DNA of 64,000 bases from Enterovibrio sp045679545 (GTDB taxonomy: Bacteria > Pseudomonadota > Gammaproteobacteria > Enterobacterales > Vibrionaceae). The stretch is from contig NZ_CP166194.1 in the NCBI RefSeq assembly GCF_045679545.1, forward strand, positions 3,348,001 to 3,412,000, written 5' to 3'. Below, piece after piece: positions 33,978 through 42,711 of the stretch. Position 1 is the first letter of the stretch, and each line of letters begins with the position of its first letter. The position numbers and the translations under genes were made by a program. The notes under the pieces were generated by a model. It saw only the letters and a program-made list of their open reading frames with translations, was not told the origin of the DNA and did not search any database.

Positions 33978-36410
33978 ATGTCTGCTTGGCAATCGTTTTA
34001 TCACAAGCTATTGAATTTACCTTTATCTGTACTGGTCAAAACGATCAGTATCCCGTCAGACCCTATCAATCAGTTGGGCTTCGATCTCACTCGCCCGATG
34101 GTTTATGTTCTGCCATTTCGCTCTCACACCGATCTGCTCACGCTGCGCAATATCTGCTTGCAGCTGGGATTGCCAGACCCGCTTGAGCCATTAGAGCTCG
34201 GCGGAAAAAGCCTACAACGCTATGTTTTCGTTTCTGAAGGCAAGCGCATGTTCAGCCATGGCGATCCGGTCCCTACTGAGTCCATCGCCCTGTTTACTGA
34301 ACTGCTCGAGCTACACAAGCGCGACTCTGAGCTTGATATTCAGCTGATTCCTGCGTCTGTGGTGTGGGATCGTAATCCGGGTAACGAATCACGCCCAGCG
34401 GCTGCATCATTAAAAGCAATGAACAGCCTGCAAAAGTGCTACACCATTTTGACACTCGGTCGAGACAGCATGGTGCGGTTAAGTAGCCCTGTATCACTGC
34501 GTTTCATGGCGGACAAGCACGGCACTGATACCACTATTGCCAACAAGCTTGCGCGCGTGGCAAAAATCCACTTCTCTCGTCAGAAGATGGCAGCGTCAGG
34601 CCCGAACTTGCCAGACCGCCAAGCCTTGTTTAAGCGTTTACTCGCCTCTAAAGCCATAGACAAAGTGGTACAAGAAGAAGCAGTTAGCCGAGACGTGCCC
34701 GTCGAGAAAGTGCGCAAAGAAGCCATCGACATGATGGAAGAAATTGCTGCTGACTTCTCTCCGAGCCTTATCCGCTACGCCGACCGCCTGCTGACGTGGC
34801 TTTGGAATAAGCTGTATCAAGGCATTAATATCAATAATGCGGAGCGAGTTCGTCAACTGGCACAAGATGGTCACGAGATTGTTTACGTGCCATGCCACCG
34901 CTCGCACATGGATTATGTGCTGCTGTCTTACACCTTATATAAGGAAGGCTTGGTACCTCCGCACATTGCAGCGGGTGTTAACCTAAACTTCTTCCCAGCA
35001 GGGCCAATTTTCCGTCGTGGCGGCGCGTTTTTCTTGCGTCGTACGTTTAAAGGTAATCGCCTGTATTCCACGGTTTTCCGTGAGTATCTGGCTGAGCTTT
35101 TTGCCAAAGGCTATTCGGTGGAGTACTTCTCTGAAGGGGGTCGCTCGCGAACCGGTCGTCTGCTTCCAGCCAAAACCGGCATGCTCGCCATGACCATTCA
35201 AGCCATGCTTCGTGGCCTTAAGCGCCCCGTCACCCTTGTGCCTGTGTACATTGGCTACGAACATGTCATGGAAGTCAGCACCTACGCCAAAGAGCTGCAA
35301 GGTAAGCGCAAAGAGAAAGAAAGTTTCGGCCAAGTGCTGGGTATCCTTCGTAAGCTGCGCAACTACGGGAAAGGGTATGTAAACTTTGGCGAGCCGATCC
35401 AGGTCAATCACTTCCTCAATGAGAAAGCACCAAACTGGCACCAAGACATTGACCCGATTGAGCCACAGCGTCCAACCTGGCTAAATCCCGTGGTGAATGA
35501 GTTGGCTGAACGCATGATGACGCAAATCAACGATGCGGCTGCGGCGAACGCCTTAACGCTTTGTGCCACGGCATTGCTGGCCTCTCGTCAACGAGCATTG
35601 AGCCGCGAAGCACTCGAAGAGCAACTGAACATTTACCTTGAGTTGCTGCGACAAGTACCGTATTCATCGACCAGTACAGTGCCAGAAGACTCGGCACAAG
35701 AGTTGGTTGAGCATGCGCTAACGCTGAACAAGTTTGTGGTAGAGAAAGATTCACTAGGTGAAGTGATTTCACTGGATCGTCAGCAAGCTATTTTGATGAC
35801 CTACTATCGCAACAACATTATCCATTTGTTTGCGATCCCGTCATTGATTGCACAGATGCTGGTGTTCAAAACGAGCGTCAATCGCGTTGCCTTGATTGAT
35901 ACGGTTCGTCAGTTATATCCACTGCTCAAAGCCGAGCTGTTCATGAGCTTTGATGACGAAGCCTTGGCGAGTTATGTAGATGCTGTGATTGTCGAGTTAG
36001 AGCGTCAATCACTGATAACGACTGATGGTGACATGCTGCATCGCGCCCCGGGCAAGTTGAATCAGCTACAACTGCTGGGTCGAACCATTGCGGAAACCTT
36101 GCAGCGTTACGCTATTACTATCACCTTGTTCTGCCATGAGCCAAACGTGTCGAAATCCGATCTGGAGCAACAAAGCCAGATGATGGCGCAACGCTTGAGC
36201 CGTCTACACGGCATCAATGCGCCGGAGTTCTTCGACAAGGGCGTGTTCAGTACACTGGTGGCCTCATTACGTGAAGAGGGCTACCTCAACGACGATGACC
36301 ATGCGAAAGCAGAGCACATCGAAACCCTGCAAGAGTGCGTGTTGGGCTTAATATCTCCGGAAGTACAGCTGACCATTCAAGCCATCTTGAATCAGCCAAC
36401 CGAAAGCTAA
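33978..36410 (+). CDS. plsB: Glycerol-3-phosphate 1-O-acyltransferase
   Basis: First acylation in phospholipid synthesis, at the inner membrane. The 810-residue length matches the PlsB form of gammaproteobacteria. The acyltransferase blocks are seen at about residues 305-425: CHRSHMDYVL (the HX4D catalytic motif), GPIFRRGGAFFLRR, YFSEGGRSRTGRLLPAKTG and VTLVPVYIGYE. It is divergent from lexA. A bidirectional terminator separates it from convergent ubiA. Confidence 0.97.
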   Translation: MSAWQSFYHKLLNLPLSVLVKTISIPSDPINQLGFDLTRPMVYVLPFRSHTDLLTLRNICLQLGLPDPLEPLELGGKSLQRYVFVSEGKRMFSHGDPVPTESIALFTELLELHKRDSELDIQLIPASVVWDRNPGNESRPAAASLKAMNSLQKCYTILTLGRDSMVRLSSPVSLRFMADKHGTDTTIANKLARVAKIHFSRQKMAASGPNLPDRQALFKRLLASKAIDKVVQEEAVSRDVPVEKVRKEAIDMMEEIAADFSPSLIRYADRLLTWLWNKLYQGININNAERVRQLAQDGHEIVYVPCHRSHMDYVLLSYTLYKEGLVPPHIAAGVNLNFFPAGPIFRRGGAFFLRRTFKGNRLYSTVFREYLAELFAKGYSVEYFSEGGRSRTGRLLPAKTGMLAMTIQAMLRGLKRPVTLVPVYIGYEHVMEVSTYAKELQGKRKEKESFGQVLGILRKLRNYGKGYVNFGEPIQVNHFLNEKAPNWHQDIDPIEPQRPTWLNPVVNELAERMMTQINDAAAANALTLCATALLASRQRALSREALEEQLNIYLELLRQVPYSSTSTVPEDSAQELVEHALTLNKFVVEKDSLGEVISLDRQQAILMTYYRNNIIHLFAIPSLIAQMLVFKTSVNRVALIDTVRQLYPLLKAELFMSFDDEALASYVDAVIVELERQSLITTDGDMLHRAPGKLNQLQLLGRTIAETLQRYAITITLFCHEPNVSKSDLEQQSQMMAQRLSRLHGINAPEFFDKGVFSTLVASLREEGYLNDDDHAKAEHIETLQECVLGLISPEVQLTIQAILNQPTES

Positions 36411-36437
36411 CCCGCAGCTAACATCACAAATATACCC

Positions 36438-36472
36438 ATAAAAAAACCCTCGCTGAAAGCGAGGGTTTTCTT
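36438..36472. terminator. Bidirectional terminator between plsB and ubiA
   Basis: AACCCTCGC pairs perfectly with GCGAGGGTT around a five-base loop, with an A tract on the left and a T-rich stretch on the right. Confidence 0.92.
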
Positions 36473-36534
36473 TTCTATTCTGTTGTCGGTTTTCTCAGTA
36501 ACCAAAGCGAGCAGTGAAGCCGCACTGTGCATCA

Positions 36535-37392
36535 TCAAACTAAGACAGCCAGGCCAACACCAATAAACACCAGCATGCCGACATAGTTGTTGTTCAAAAA
36601 CGCTTTGAAGCACGCATCCCTGTCTCGACTTTTCGCCAACCACTGCTGATAAACAAACAGCGCAGAAGCGGCCAACAAGAACCAGTAATAAACCGCCGCC
36701 AATTGAGATAAATACCCCACCAGCACCAGCAGCAACAAGGTCACCAGTTGCAGCACGCCCACAGCAGCTTTATCGTACTTCCCAAACAGAATCGCCGACG
36801 ACTTAATGCCAATTTTCACATCGTCATCACGGTCAACCATGGCATACAAGGTGTCGTAGGCTACTGTCCACGCCACATTGGCAAGAAACAGCATCCACGC
36901 GACAGGCGGCAGTTCACCCGCTTGAGCCGCATAGGCCATCGGGATAGCCCAGCTAAACGCCATCCCCAGCACCAATTGTGGCATGTGCGTGAAGCGCTTC
37001 ATAAAGGGGTAGATAAACGCCAGCGCCAAAGCCACCACAGAAAGCTTGATAGTGAGCGGGTCGAGCGTCAGCACTAACATAAACGCGCCAAGTACCAGCA
37101 GGCCAAACAAGGCCAGCGCCTCTTTGGCTGTGATTTTCCCTGAAGGCAGAGGGCGTTGCTGTGTGCGTTTGACGTGTCCGTCAAAGTTACGATCAGCAAA
37201 ATCATTAATCACACACCCAGCGGCGCGCATCATGACCACGCCCAGCACGAAAACTAACAATACATGAATATTTGGCAAGCCATCCGCCGCGAGAAACAGC
37301 GCCCACAGTGTCGGCCACAGCAGCAACAGGCTACCAATTGGCCTGTCCATGCGGGTCAATTGCCAAAAGGCTCTTGCTTTAGCCACGTCCAT
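36535..37392 (-). CDS. ubiA: 4-hydroxybenzoate octaprenyltransferase
   Basis: Membrane enzyme that joins the polyprenyl chain to 4-hydroxybenzoate in ubiquinone synthesis. The 285 residues have about eight hydrophobic helices and both Asp-rich metal sites: NDFADRNFDGHVKRT (about 63-77) and DTLYAMVDRDDDVKIG (about 185-200). It directly abuts ubiC upstream, so the two steps are translated from one message. Confidence 0.97.
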   Translation of the reverse strand: MDVAKARAFWQLTRMDRPIGSLLLLWPTLWALFLAADGLPNIHVLLVFVLGVVMMRAAGCVINDFADRNFDGHVKRTQQRPLPSGKITAKEALALFGLLVLGAFMLVLTLDPLTIKLSVVALALAFIYPFMKRFTHMPQLVLGMAFSWAIPMAYAAQAGELPPVAWMLFLANVAWTVAYDTLYAMVDRDDDVKIGIKSSAILFGKYDKAAVGVLQLVTLLLLVLVGYLSQLAAVYYWFLLAASALFVYQQWLAKSRDRDACFKAFLNNNYVGMLVFIGVGLAVLV

Positions 37393-37929
37393 TTAGCCTT
37401 CCTCCTGATAAATGGGTGCATGAGGTAAAAACAGTTCGGAGACCAGCATGGGTTTATCATTCACCCACAATCGAGAACGTCGCGCCAAAAGTACCTGCCC
37501 GTCAAACGTTAAATGTGCCACTTCAATCGCATCACGACGCGCATTGGCCTGATTAAAGACACGCTGCCCGAGTGGCACAGCGCCGAGGTCAGCGATATCT
37601 TGCTCTTGCTCTGTCAATGTTGACATCGGCACAAGTGTGCGGGCACATAGCCAAGGCACATCATCACCAAAGAGAACCACTTCGCGTACCAAGCACGCCT
37701 GATCACCCAATAATTGACGCTCGGAGTCCGATAACACCTCTCTTTCCACGTCGTGAAGGCCGAGCACCTCAACGGTCAGCGTACGGCAGCAAGCTTTCAA
37801 GCGCTCCGTCATAGAATGACGCTCAAGCAGCCACTCACCTTCCTTTGTTTTTTCCAGCAGTTGCCAGTCTGGGGCCTCCCAATTCGCCTCCACAAGGGCT
37901 TTCACGTGTAATCGTTTGAAATCTGACAT
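37393..37929 (-). CDS. ubiC: Chorismate-pyruvate lyase
   Basis: Splits chorismate into 4-hydroxybenzoate and pyruvate, the entry to ubiquinone synthesis. From the ATG at 37929 (AGGAT site upstream) the protein has 178 residues. Family features include WLLERHSMTERLKA, the active-site arginine region ACLVREVVLFGDDVPWLCARTLVP and the C-terminal LARRSRLW. Alternative upstream start at 37983 lacks a binding site. The ubiC stop is immediately followed by the ubiA start. Confidence 0.95.
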   Translation of the reverse strand: MSDFKRLHVKALVEANWEAPDWQLLEKTKEGEWLLERHSMTERLKACCRTLTVEVLGLHDVEREVLSDSERQLLGDQACLVREVVLFGDDVPWLCARTLVPMSTLTEQEQDIADLGAVPLGQRVFNQANARRDAIEVAHLTFDGQVLLARRSRLWVNDKPMLVSELFLPHAPIYQEEG

Positions 37930-38086
37930 CTTATCCTGAGCCGAAGAGCAAAATAGCAACAAAACTTTCGCCGAATCTGCCATTAATGTTTAGTATTAAT
38001 AGTGCGCTATTGTACACAGCTGTGCTCACGCATGCGCAGCTAAACTACCACAAGAGTTTCATTAAATCTGGGGTTTGGCAAAAACC

Positions 38087-38497
38087 ATGAATAAAAATAT
38101 TACCGCCATTTTCGCCTTGTTATTAACGCTATTACTCTCTGTTCCATCCATTGCTAATGCAGAAGAGGAAGCAGCGAAATTTAGCTATTTCACGCTGGAG
38201 CCTGAAATCACGACCAACTTTATTACCGACGGTCGTAAGCTCGGCTTTATCAATGTGCGCATCGATCTGATGGTTGATGACCCATCACTAATCCAAATGC
38301 TGGAATACCACCAGCCGCTGATACGCGACACCATTATTGAAGTGTTGAGCCAAGAAAACGAAGTGCGCATAAAATCCTTGTCAGGACGAGAAGCCATTCG
38401 CAAAAACTGCTTAGAAAAGGTCAATGCCCTGCTATTGGCTGAAACCAATCAGAAGGTGCTGGCAGATCTACTGTTCACTAAGTATCTCTATCAGTAA
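38087..38497 (+). CDS. FliL-like (flagellar basal-body-associated family) protein
   Basis: Small secreted or membrane-anchored protein of 136 residues. It has a hydrophobic N-terminal segment ending at a likely signal cleavage site (SIANA), then a domain similar to the periplasmic part of FliL: FTLEPEITTNFITDGRKLGFINVRIDLMV, and LIRDTIIEVLSQ. It is not inside a flagellar operon, standing alone between ubiC and glpD, so it is probably a FliL paralogue with another or accessory role. The start at 38087 has only a weak ribosome-binding site; an in-frame TTG at 38075 is possible. Confidence 0.82.
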   Translation: MNKNITAIFALLLTLLLSVPSIANAEEEAAKFSYFTLEPEITTNFITDGRKLGFINVRIDLMVDDPSLIQMLEYHQPLIRDTIIEVLSQENEVRIKSLSGREAIRKNCLEKVNALLLAETNQKVLADLLFTKYLYQ

Positions 38498-38506
38498 GCC
38501 AAACAA

Positions 38507-38541
38507 ACAAGAAAGGCGCACCGAGGTACGCCTTTCTTGTT
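38507..38541. terminator. Bidirectional terminator between the FliL-like gene and glpD
   Basis: AACAAGAAAGGCG pairs with CGCCTTTCTTGTT around a nine-base loop, between two convergent genes. Confidence 0.85.
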
Positions 38542-38590
38542 GCTTCAAATATTCAAGTGAAAACAGATCTCGACGTGCATCTATTCACTG

Positions 38591-40105
38591 TTAAGCACCG
38601 ACCACATCACCCACTTTCTGGCTGCATTTCGACACGTAGTCTGCCACTTGGTGCTGTTCTTGTTGCGTCAAATACAACCCAAGCTTAGTTCGACGCCAAA
38701 GCAAATCTTCCGCCGTTTGCACGTATTCTGTCGCCATCAGGTAATCAATTTCTTTTTGGGTCAAACCGCCGCCAAAATCCTGCCCCAGATCAGACTGTTG
38801 CTCAATATTGTCTAACCAAACCCACACTCTAGCGCCATAGGTTGTCGCTAAACGGTTGACTGTCATCGCATCCATCCAACGAAAACGATGCGCCAGCGCA
38901 GATTCAACATCACTGAATGAAGCAATGCCTTCACCGCCCGGCAACACACTGTCTGCAGTCCAAGGCTTGTCCATGTCAGCAAAGAAAGGTTGGAGCTTGT
39001 TTACTGCAGCTTGTGCCAATTTTCGATAGGTGGTGAGCTTGCCACCAAACACAGACAAAATCGGCGCATTGCCGCCGTTACCATCAAGCTCTAGCGTGTA
39101 ATCGCGAGTGACGGCTTGCGGCGAGTCTGATTCATCATCACAAAGCGGACGAACACCGCTGTATGTCCACACCACGTCCTCGCGGGTTAGCTCTTTAGTG
39201 AAGTGCTGATTGTAGACTTTTAAAAGATAGGCGATTTCATTGTCATCAATAGATGCTTTTCGTGGGTCATCGTGATGCTCAACGTCGGTTGTGCCAATCA
39301 ACGAGAAGCAATCAAGATAAGGCAGCACAAACACAATGCGGCCATCTTCATTTTGTAAAATATACGCTGCCGACTCATTGTGCACTTTCGGCACCACGAT
39401 ATGGCTGCCTTTGATCAAACGAATACCGCGCGGGGATGTCAGCTCAGTACTGTCATCGTAAAACTGTTTTACCCAAGGACCCGCGGCATTAACCAGCACT
39501 TTACAGTGACGAATAAATCGCGCTTGGGTGAGTTGATCGACAATCTCGACCTCCCAGTGACCCGCCATTCTGGTCGCCTTAGTGACTTTGCAACGGTTAC
39601 GCACTTCTGCGCCATGCTCCGCCGCATCCATAATGTTTAATACTACCAAACGCGCATCATCAACCCAGCAATCTGAGTATTCGAAACCTTGAGTAATTTC
39701 AGGCTTCAGCACTGACTCTTCGCCAAACTTGATTCCTTTGCTGGCGGGAAGACTGGTGCGTTTACCAAGGTGATCATAGAGAAAGAGGCCAGCACGTATC
39801 ATCCATGCAGGGCGAAGATGGGGGCGATGAGGTAAACGAAAACGCATTGGCCAAGCGAGAAACGGGGCTTTTCGAAGCAAGACTTCACGCTCAGCGAGCG
39901 CTTCACTCACTAAACGAAACTCGTAATGCTCAAGATACCGCAGGCCACCGTGGATCAATTTCGAGCTGGCTGACGATGTCGCAGATGCAAAGTCATCGGC
40001 CTCAAACAACCCGACCTTCAACCCTCGACCGGCAGCATCCGCCGCGATACCTGCTCCATTTATCCCGCCACCCACGACAAGTATATCCAACATCTCTGCG
40101 CTCAT
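38591..40105 (-). CDS. glpD: Aerobic glycerol-3-phosphate dehydrogenase
   Basis: Flavoprotein of the inner membrane that oxidises glycerol 3-phosphate to dihydroxyacetone phosphate and feeds quinone. From the ATG at 40105 (GAGGA site) the product has 504 residues: FAD-binding DILVVGGGINGAGIA at the N-terminus, SSKLIHGGLRYLEHYEF, VNAAGPWV, and GGKLTTYRKLA. Paired GlpR-like operators lie 75-100 bases upstream, and the repressor gene glpR is next upstream. Confidence 0.97.
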   Translation of the reverse strand: MSAEMLDILVVGGGINGAGIAADAAGRGLKVGLFEADDFASATSSASSKLIHGGLRYLEHYEFRLVSEALAEREVLLRKAPFLAWPMRFRLPHRPHLRPAWMIRAGLFLYDHLGKRTSLPASKGIKFGEESVLKPEITQGFEYSDCWVDDARLVVLNIMDAAEHGAEVRNRCKVTKATRMAGHWEVEIVDQLTQARFIRHCKVLVNAAGPWVKQFYDDSTELTSPRGIRLIKGSHIVVPKVHNESAAYILQNEDGRIVFVLPYLDCFSLIGTTDVEHHDDPRKASIDDNEIAYLLKVYNQHFTKELTREDVVWTYSGVRPLCDDESDSPQAVTRDYTLELDGNGGNAPILSVFGGKLTTYRKLAQAAVNKLQPFFADMDKPWTADSVLPGGEGIASFSDVESALAHRFRWMDAMTVNRLATTYGARVWVWLDNIEQQSDLGQDFGGGLTQKEIDYLMATEYVQTAEDLLWRRTKLGLYLTQQEQHQVADYVSKCSQKVGDVVGA

Positions 40106-40159
40106 TCTGTCCTCTGCATTATCCCTTTTGCCCACTCGCGCCGATCACACCGTGACTTT

Positions 40160-40180
40160 TTGCGCTCATTCGAGCATTTA
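40160..40180. promoter_or_regulatory. Possible second GlpR operator before glpD
   Basis: Contains the half-site CGAGCATTT at 40171, repeated exactly 21 bases later in the neighbouring operator. The left arm (TTTTGCG) is a poorer match and the spacing is two bases longer than consensus. Confidence 0.45.
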
Positions 40181-40200
40181 ATTTTCGTTTACGAGCATTT
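40181..40200. promoter_or_regulatory. GlpR-type operator before glpD
   Basis: The 20 bases with arms ATTTTCG and CGAGCAT around TTTA align with the Escherichia coli GlpR operator consensus (ATGTTCG, four AT bases, CGAACAT), with two arm mismatches. Location just before glpD, downstream of glpR, supports the call. Confidence 0.7.
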
Positions 40201-40261
40201 TAGTGCAAATAATCACCTTGTCCAGTGACAATAAGGCGAAAAATACAACAAAAGGTGGATA

Positions 40262-40285
40262 CAAAAACGCCGCCAAGCGGCGGCG
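40262..40285 (-). terminator. Intrinsic terminator after glpR
   Basis: On the minus strand GCCGCC-type arms pair around a four-base loop and are followed by TTTTTG, 20 bases past the glpR stop; it separates glpR from glpD. Confidence 0.82.
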
Positions 40286-40304
40286 AGGACGAGAGACCAG
40301 AGGG

Positions 40305-41066
40305 TTAAAGAATGATTTCGACCAGTGTTTCAGTGTCTTGCAGGCGTGCAGCAATGGTTTCTGGTAAAGGTGAGTTGGTAAACAGCATGTTGATTTGGGT
40401 AATATCACCCACATTGACCATGGCGTTACGCCCGAATTTCGTGTGATCTACAGCCAGCATAACAGAACGGCTGTTTTGCATAATGGCTTGTTTAACGCGT
40501 ACTTCGTGGTAATCAAAATCAAGCAGGCCACCGTCGAGATCAATCCCGCTGATCCCCAATATGCCGAAATCGAGCCGAAACTGAGAAATAAAGTCCAGTG
40601 TCGCTTCACCCATTATGCCGCCATCACGGTTACGCACTTCGCCACCCGCCATGATGATTTGAAAATCTTCTTTCACCATCAGAATACTGGCGGCATTGAG
40701 GTTGTTAGTCACAATGCGTAAGTCTTGATGATTGAGCAGTGCACGCGCTACCGCCTCGGGGGTGGTGCCGATATCGAGAAACAAGGTCGCGCCATCAGGA
40801 ATATGCGCCACCAGCGCCTGTGCCAACTTATTCTTGGCATCTTGCTGCATCACTTTGCGCGCGTCATAAGCGGTGTTGACGGAGCTGGATGGAATGGTCG
40901 CGCCACCGTGCTGACGTCGTATCTTGTTTTCCGCAGCCAGTTCATTGAGATCACGACGAATCGTCTGAGGGCTGACGTCAAAAAACGCAACCAGATCATC
41001 GGTGCTGACGTAGCCTTTACTTCGAACTAAATCGAGAATTTCCTGATGTCGTAGTGTTTGTTTCAC
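40305..41066 (-). CDS. glpR: Glycerol-3-phosphate regulon repressor
   Basis: DeoR-family repressor released by glycerol 3-phosphate. The 253 residues begin MKQTLRHQEILDLVRSKGYV; the helix-turn-helix VSTDDLVAFFDVSPQTIRRDL is at about 20-40. The ligand domain has LFLDIGTTPEAVA and IVTNNLNAASIL, and MLAVDHTKFGRNAMV near the end. It lies between glpG and glpD on the same strand. Confidence 0.97.
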   Translation of the reverse strand: MKQTLRHQEILDLVRSKGYVSTDDLVAFFDVSPQTIRRDLNELAAENKIRRQHGGATIPSSSVNTAYDARKVMQQDAKNKLAQALVAHIPDGATLFLDIGTTPEAVARALLNHQDLRIVTNNLNAASILMVKEDFQIIMAGGEVRNRDGGIMGEATLDFISQFRLDFGILGISGIDLDGGLLDFDYHEVRVKQAIMQNSRSVMLAVDHTKFGRNAMVNVGDITQINMLFTNSPLPETIAARLQDTETLVEIIL

Positions 41067-41186
41067 TGTGTCCTCTGTGCAAACACGAAATCTATGCTTA
41101 GTTTACGTGGCGATAACCGCATTGCCAATGCGGGCAAGCCTAAGGGTGAGCGCGCATCACACTAAGCATCCCACTAAGCATCACAG

Positions 41187-42035
41187 TTAAGAAGGGTTTC
41201 TCGCGGCTCGGGAGAACTTGGCATCAAACACTGCAATCGCACAGCCTGACACCAAACCAAAGAGGTGCGCCATATTGGCGATAGCCATGCCGAAGGGTTC
41301 AAAGAAACCCACCACCAACCACAACAGCATAAAACCGACATAGCTTGGCTCTATCGACAACCCGCGAGAAGGCGCCAATGTCCCCATAAGCCACAAGTAT
41401 CCCAGCAAGGCATACACCACGCCCGACATACCACCAAACGCAGGTCCTTCAAACACATACTGCCCCAAACCAGAGAACAGCGCAGTGAGCAGGAAAAGCT
41501 GAACCAACTTAGCACTGCCGCTTATCTTTTCTATTTTGCCGCCCAGCACCCACCACCACAGTAGGTTAAACACGATGTGAGTCGCAGAGAAGTGCAATAG
41601 CGCGTGGGTGAACAAACGCCAAAGTTGCCACTGTTGATCATCTGTAGCGGGAAAGTGCAGCAGGGAAAAGACTTCATTACCAAAGCCAAGTGTTAGCCCT
41701 GCATAGGCGAGAATGGATACCGCCATGATGAACAGAGTAAACGGGCCAGCGTTTTGCTTGAGCGAGGTGAGTATCTTCTGACGTGGATAGGTAAAATGCG
41801 CAGTACGGCTTTCGGCCATATCCCATGAGGCCGATTGGTACTGACGGGAAGTTGGGTCGTGTAAAAATGCCTGTAACTCTGATTCAGCCTCAGCTTGATG
41901 CTGAGCTTCAACTAACCACAAGGCAAATTGCCCCTCCCCTTCAGGCATCATTTGAATTTCAATGTGTCTTGATGCCATGTAATCGATAAATGCCTGTCCG
42001 GCACGAGGGTTGGAAATTGCAATCAGCCTTATCAT
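41187..42035 (-). CDS. glpG: Rhomboid intramembrane protease GlpG
   Basis: Serine protease that cuts membrane proteins within the bilayer. The 282 residues have a cytoplasmic N-terminal domain (about 1-65), six membrane helices, the catalytic Ser204 in GGMSGVVYALLG and His257 in ANMAHLFGL, and the oxyanion-stabilising His153 and Asn157 in HIVFNLLWW. All sit three residues later than in Escherichia coli. It lies 19 bases downstream of glpE; the glp association is positional. Confidence 0.97.
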   Translation of the reverse strand: MIRLIAISNPRAGQAFIDYMASRHIEIQMMPEGEGQFALWLVEAQHQAEAESELQAFLHDPTSRQYQSASWDMAESRTAHFTYPRQKILTSLKQNAGPFTLFIMAVSILAYAGLTLGFGNEVFSLLHFPATDDQQWQLWRLFTHALLHFSATHIVFNLLWWWVLGGKIEKISGSAKLVQLFLLTALFSGLGQYVFEGPAFGGMSGVVYALLGYLWLMGTLAPSRGLSIEPSYVGFMLLWLVVGFFEPFGMAIANMAHLFGLVSGCAIAVFDAKFSRAARNPS

Positions 42036-42054
42036 TAATACCTCTTAATCGCTC

Positions 42055-42387
42055 TTAATCGTTATTGCCTGCCACGGGCAATGACTGTCGATGCCACGCT
42101 TCGAATCCGCCATCTACACTGTACACCTGCTCAAAGCCTTGGTTAACCAAATATTGTGCCGCGCCCTGGCTACTCACGCCGTGATAACACATTACCAATA
42201 CGGGTTGTTCATAATCAACGGTCTGGCCAAATTGCACCATGGTGTCATTGGTCAGGTGAAATGCGCCCTGTGGATGAGATAGCGAAAATGACTGAGGATC
42301 CCGAATATCGACGATCACTGCGTTCTGATCGTTGTCCTGCAGCAACTGCCAAGCATCCAATACAGAGATATGCGCAAATTGTTCCAT
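42055..42387 (-). CDS. glpE: Thiosulfate sulfurtransferase GlpE
   Basis: Single-domain rhodanese of 110 residues moving sulfur from thiosulfate to thiol acceptors such as thioredoxin. The catalytic Cys67 lies in the loop VMCYHGVSSQGAA, which has the six-residue rhodanese loop. The N-terminal VDIRDPQSFSLSH is typical. It leads a glpE-glpG pair, with glpR further downstream on the same strand. Confidence 0.96.
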   Translation of the reverse strand: MEQFAHISVLDAWQLLQDNDQNAVIVDIRDPQSFSLSHPQGAFHLTNDTMVQFGQTVDYEQPVLVMCYHGVSSQGAAQYLVNQGFEQVYSVDGGFEAWHRQSLPVAGNND

Positions 42388-42711
42388 GGGTTATTCCACT
42401 CCCGTTACATCATTTAAGGTACTGTCATTTCAACCACACAGTGAGAAACAACAAGTAAAACACCATTGTACCCGAGTTTTTGCCAATCCTTGCCACAGAG
42501 ATAATAGGGAATTTGTACGCTTTTTCACCACCTGTGGAAAAGACTGTGGATTGCGTTGATAAAGTAGGATCTAGACCGAGGATCCACTACATGTAGTGTT
42601 GATCGTAATAAAGCTGTGGACAAGTAATCTGAGACCAAACGGGATAAGGGTTGTTCAGGTACAAAAAAGCCGGCAATGATGCCGGCTTTTAGGATCTTCG
42701 TGGATTGACGA
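42388..42711. other. 324-base spacer between rpoH and glpE, no gene
   Basis: Contains the rpoH terminator at its right end, a 14-base perfect palindrome (CACTACATGTAGTG) at 42585-42598, and three same-direction sequences close to the DnaA box complement TGTGGATAA: TGTGGAAAA at 42533, TGTGGATTG at 42545 and TGTGGACAA at 42615. The glpE promoter must lie here but I could not pick one out reliably. Confidence 0.55.
42664..42690 (-). terminator. Intrinsic terminator after rpoH
   Basis: GCCGGC arms around a six-base loop, flanked by AAAAAA and TTTT; on the minus strand six T residues follow the stem. Confidence 0.9.

Noticed and set aside
40141..40217. CRP-like half-sites near glpD
   Set aside because: TGTGA and TCAC fragments occur but no position has two good half-sites at the right spacing, so a CRP site cannot be supported by eye.
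41158..41185. Short direct repeats CACTAAGCATC near the glpG stop
   Set aside because: Two imperfectly spaced 11-base copies in a small spacer, with no associated structure; most likely chance or slippage.
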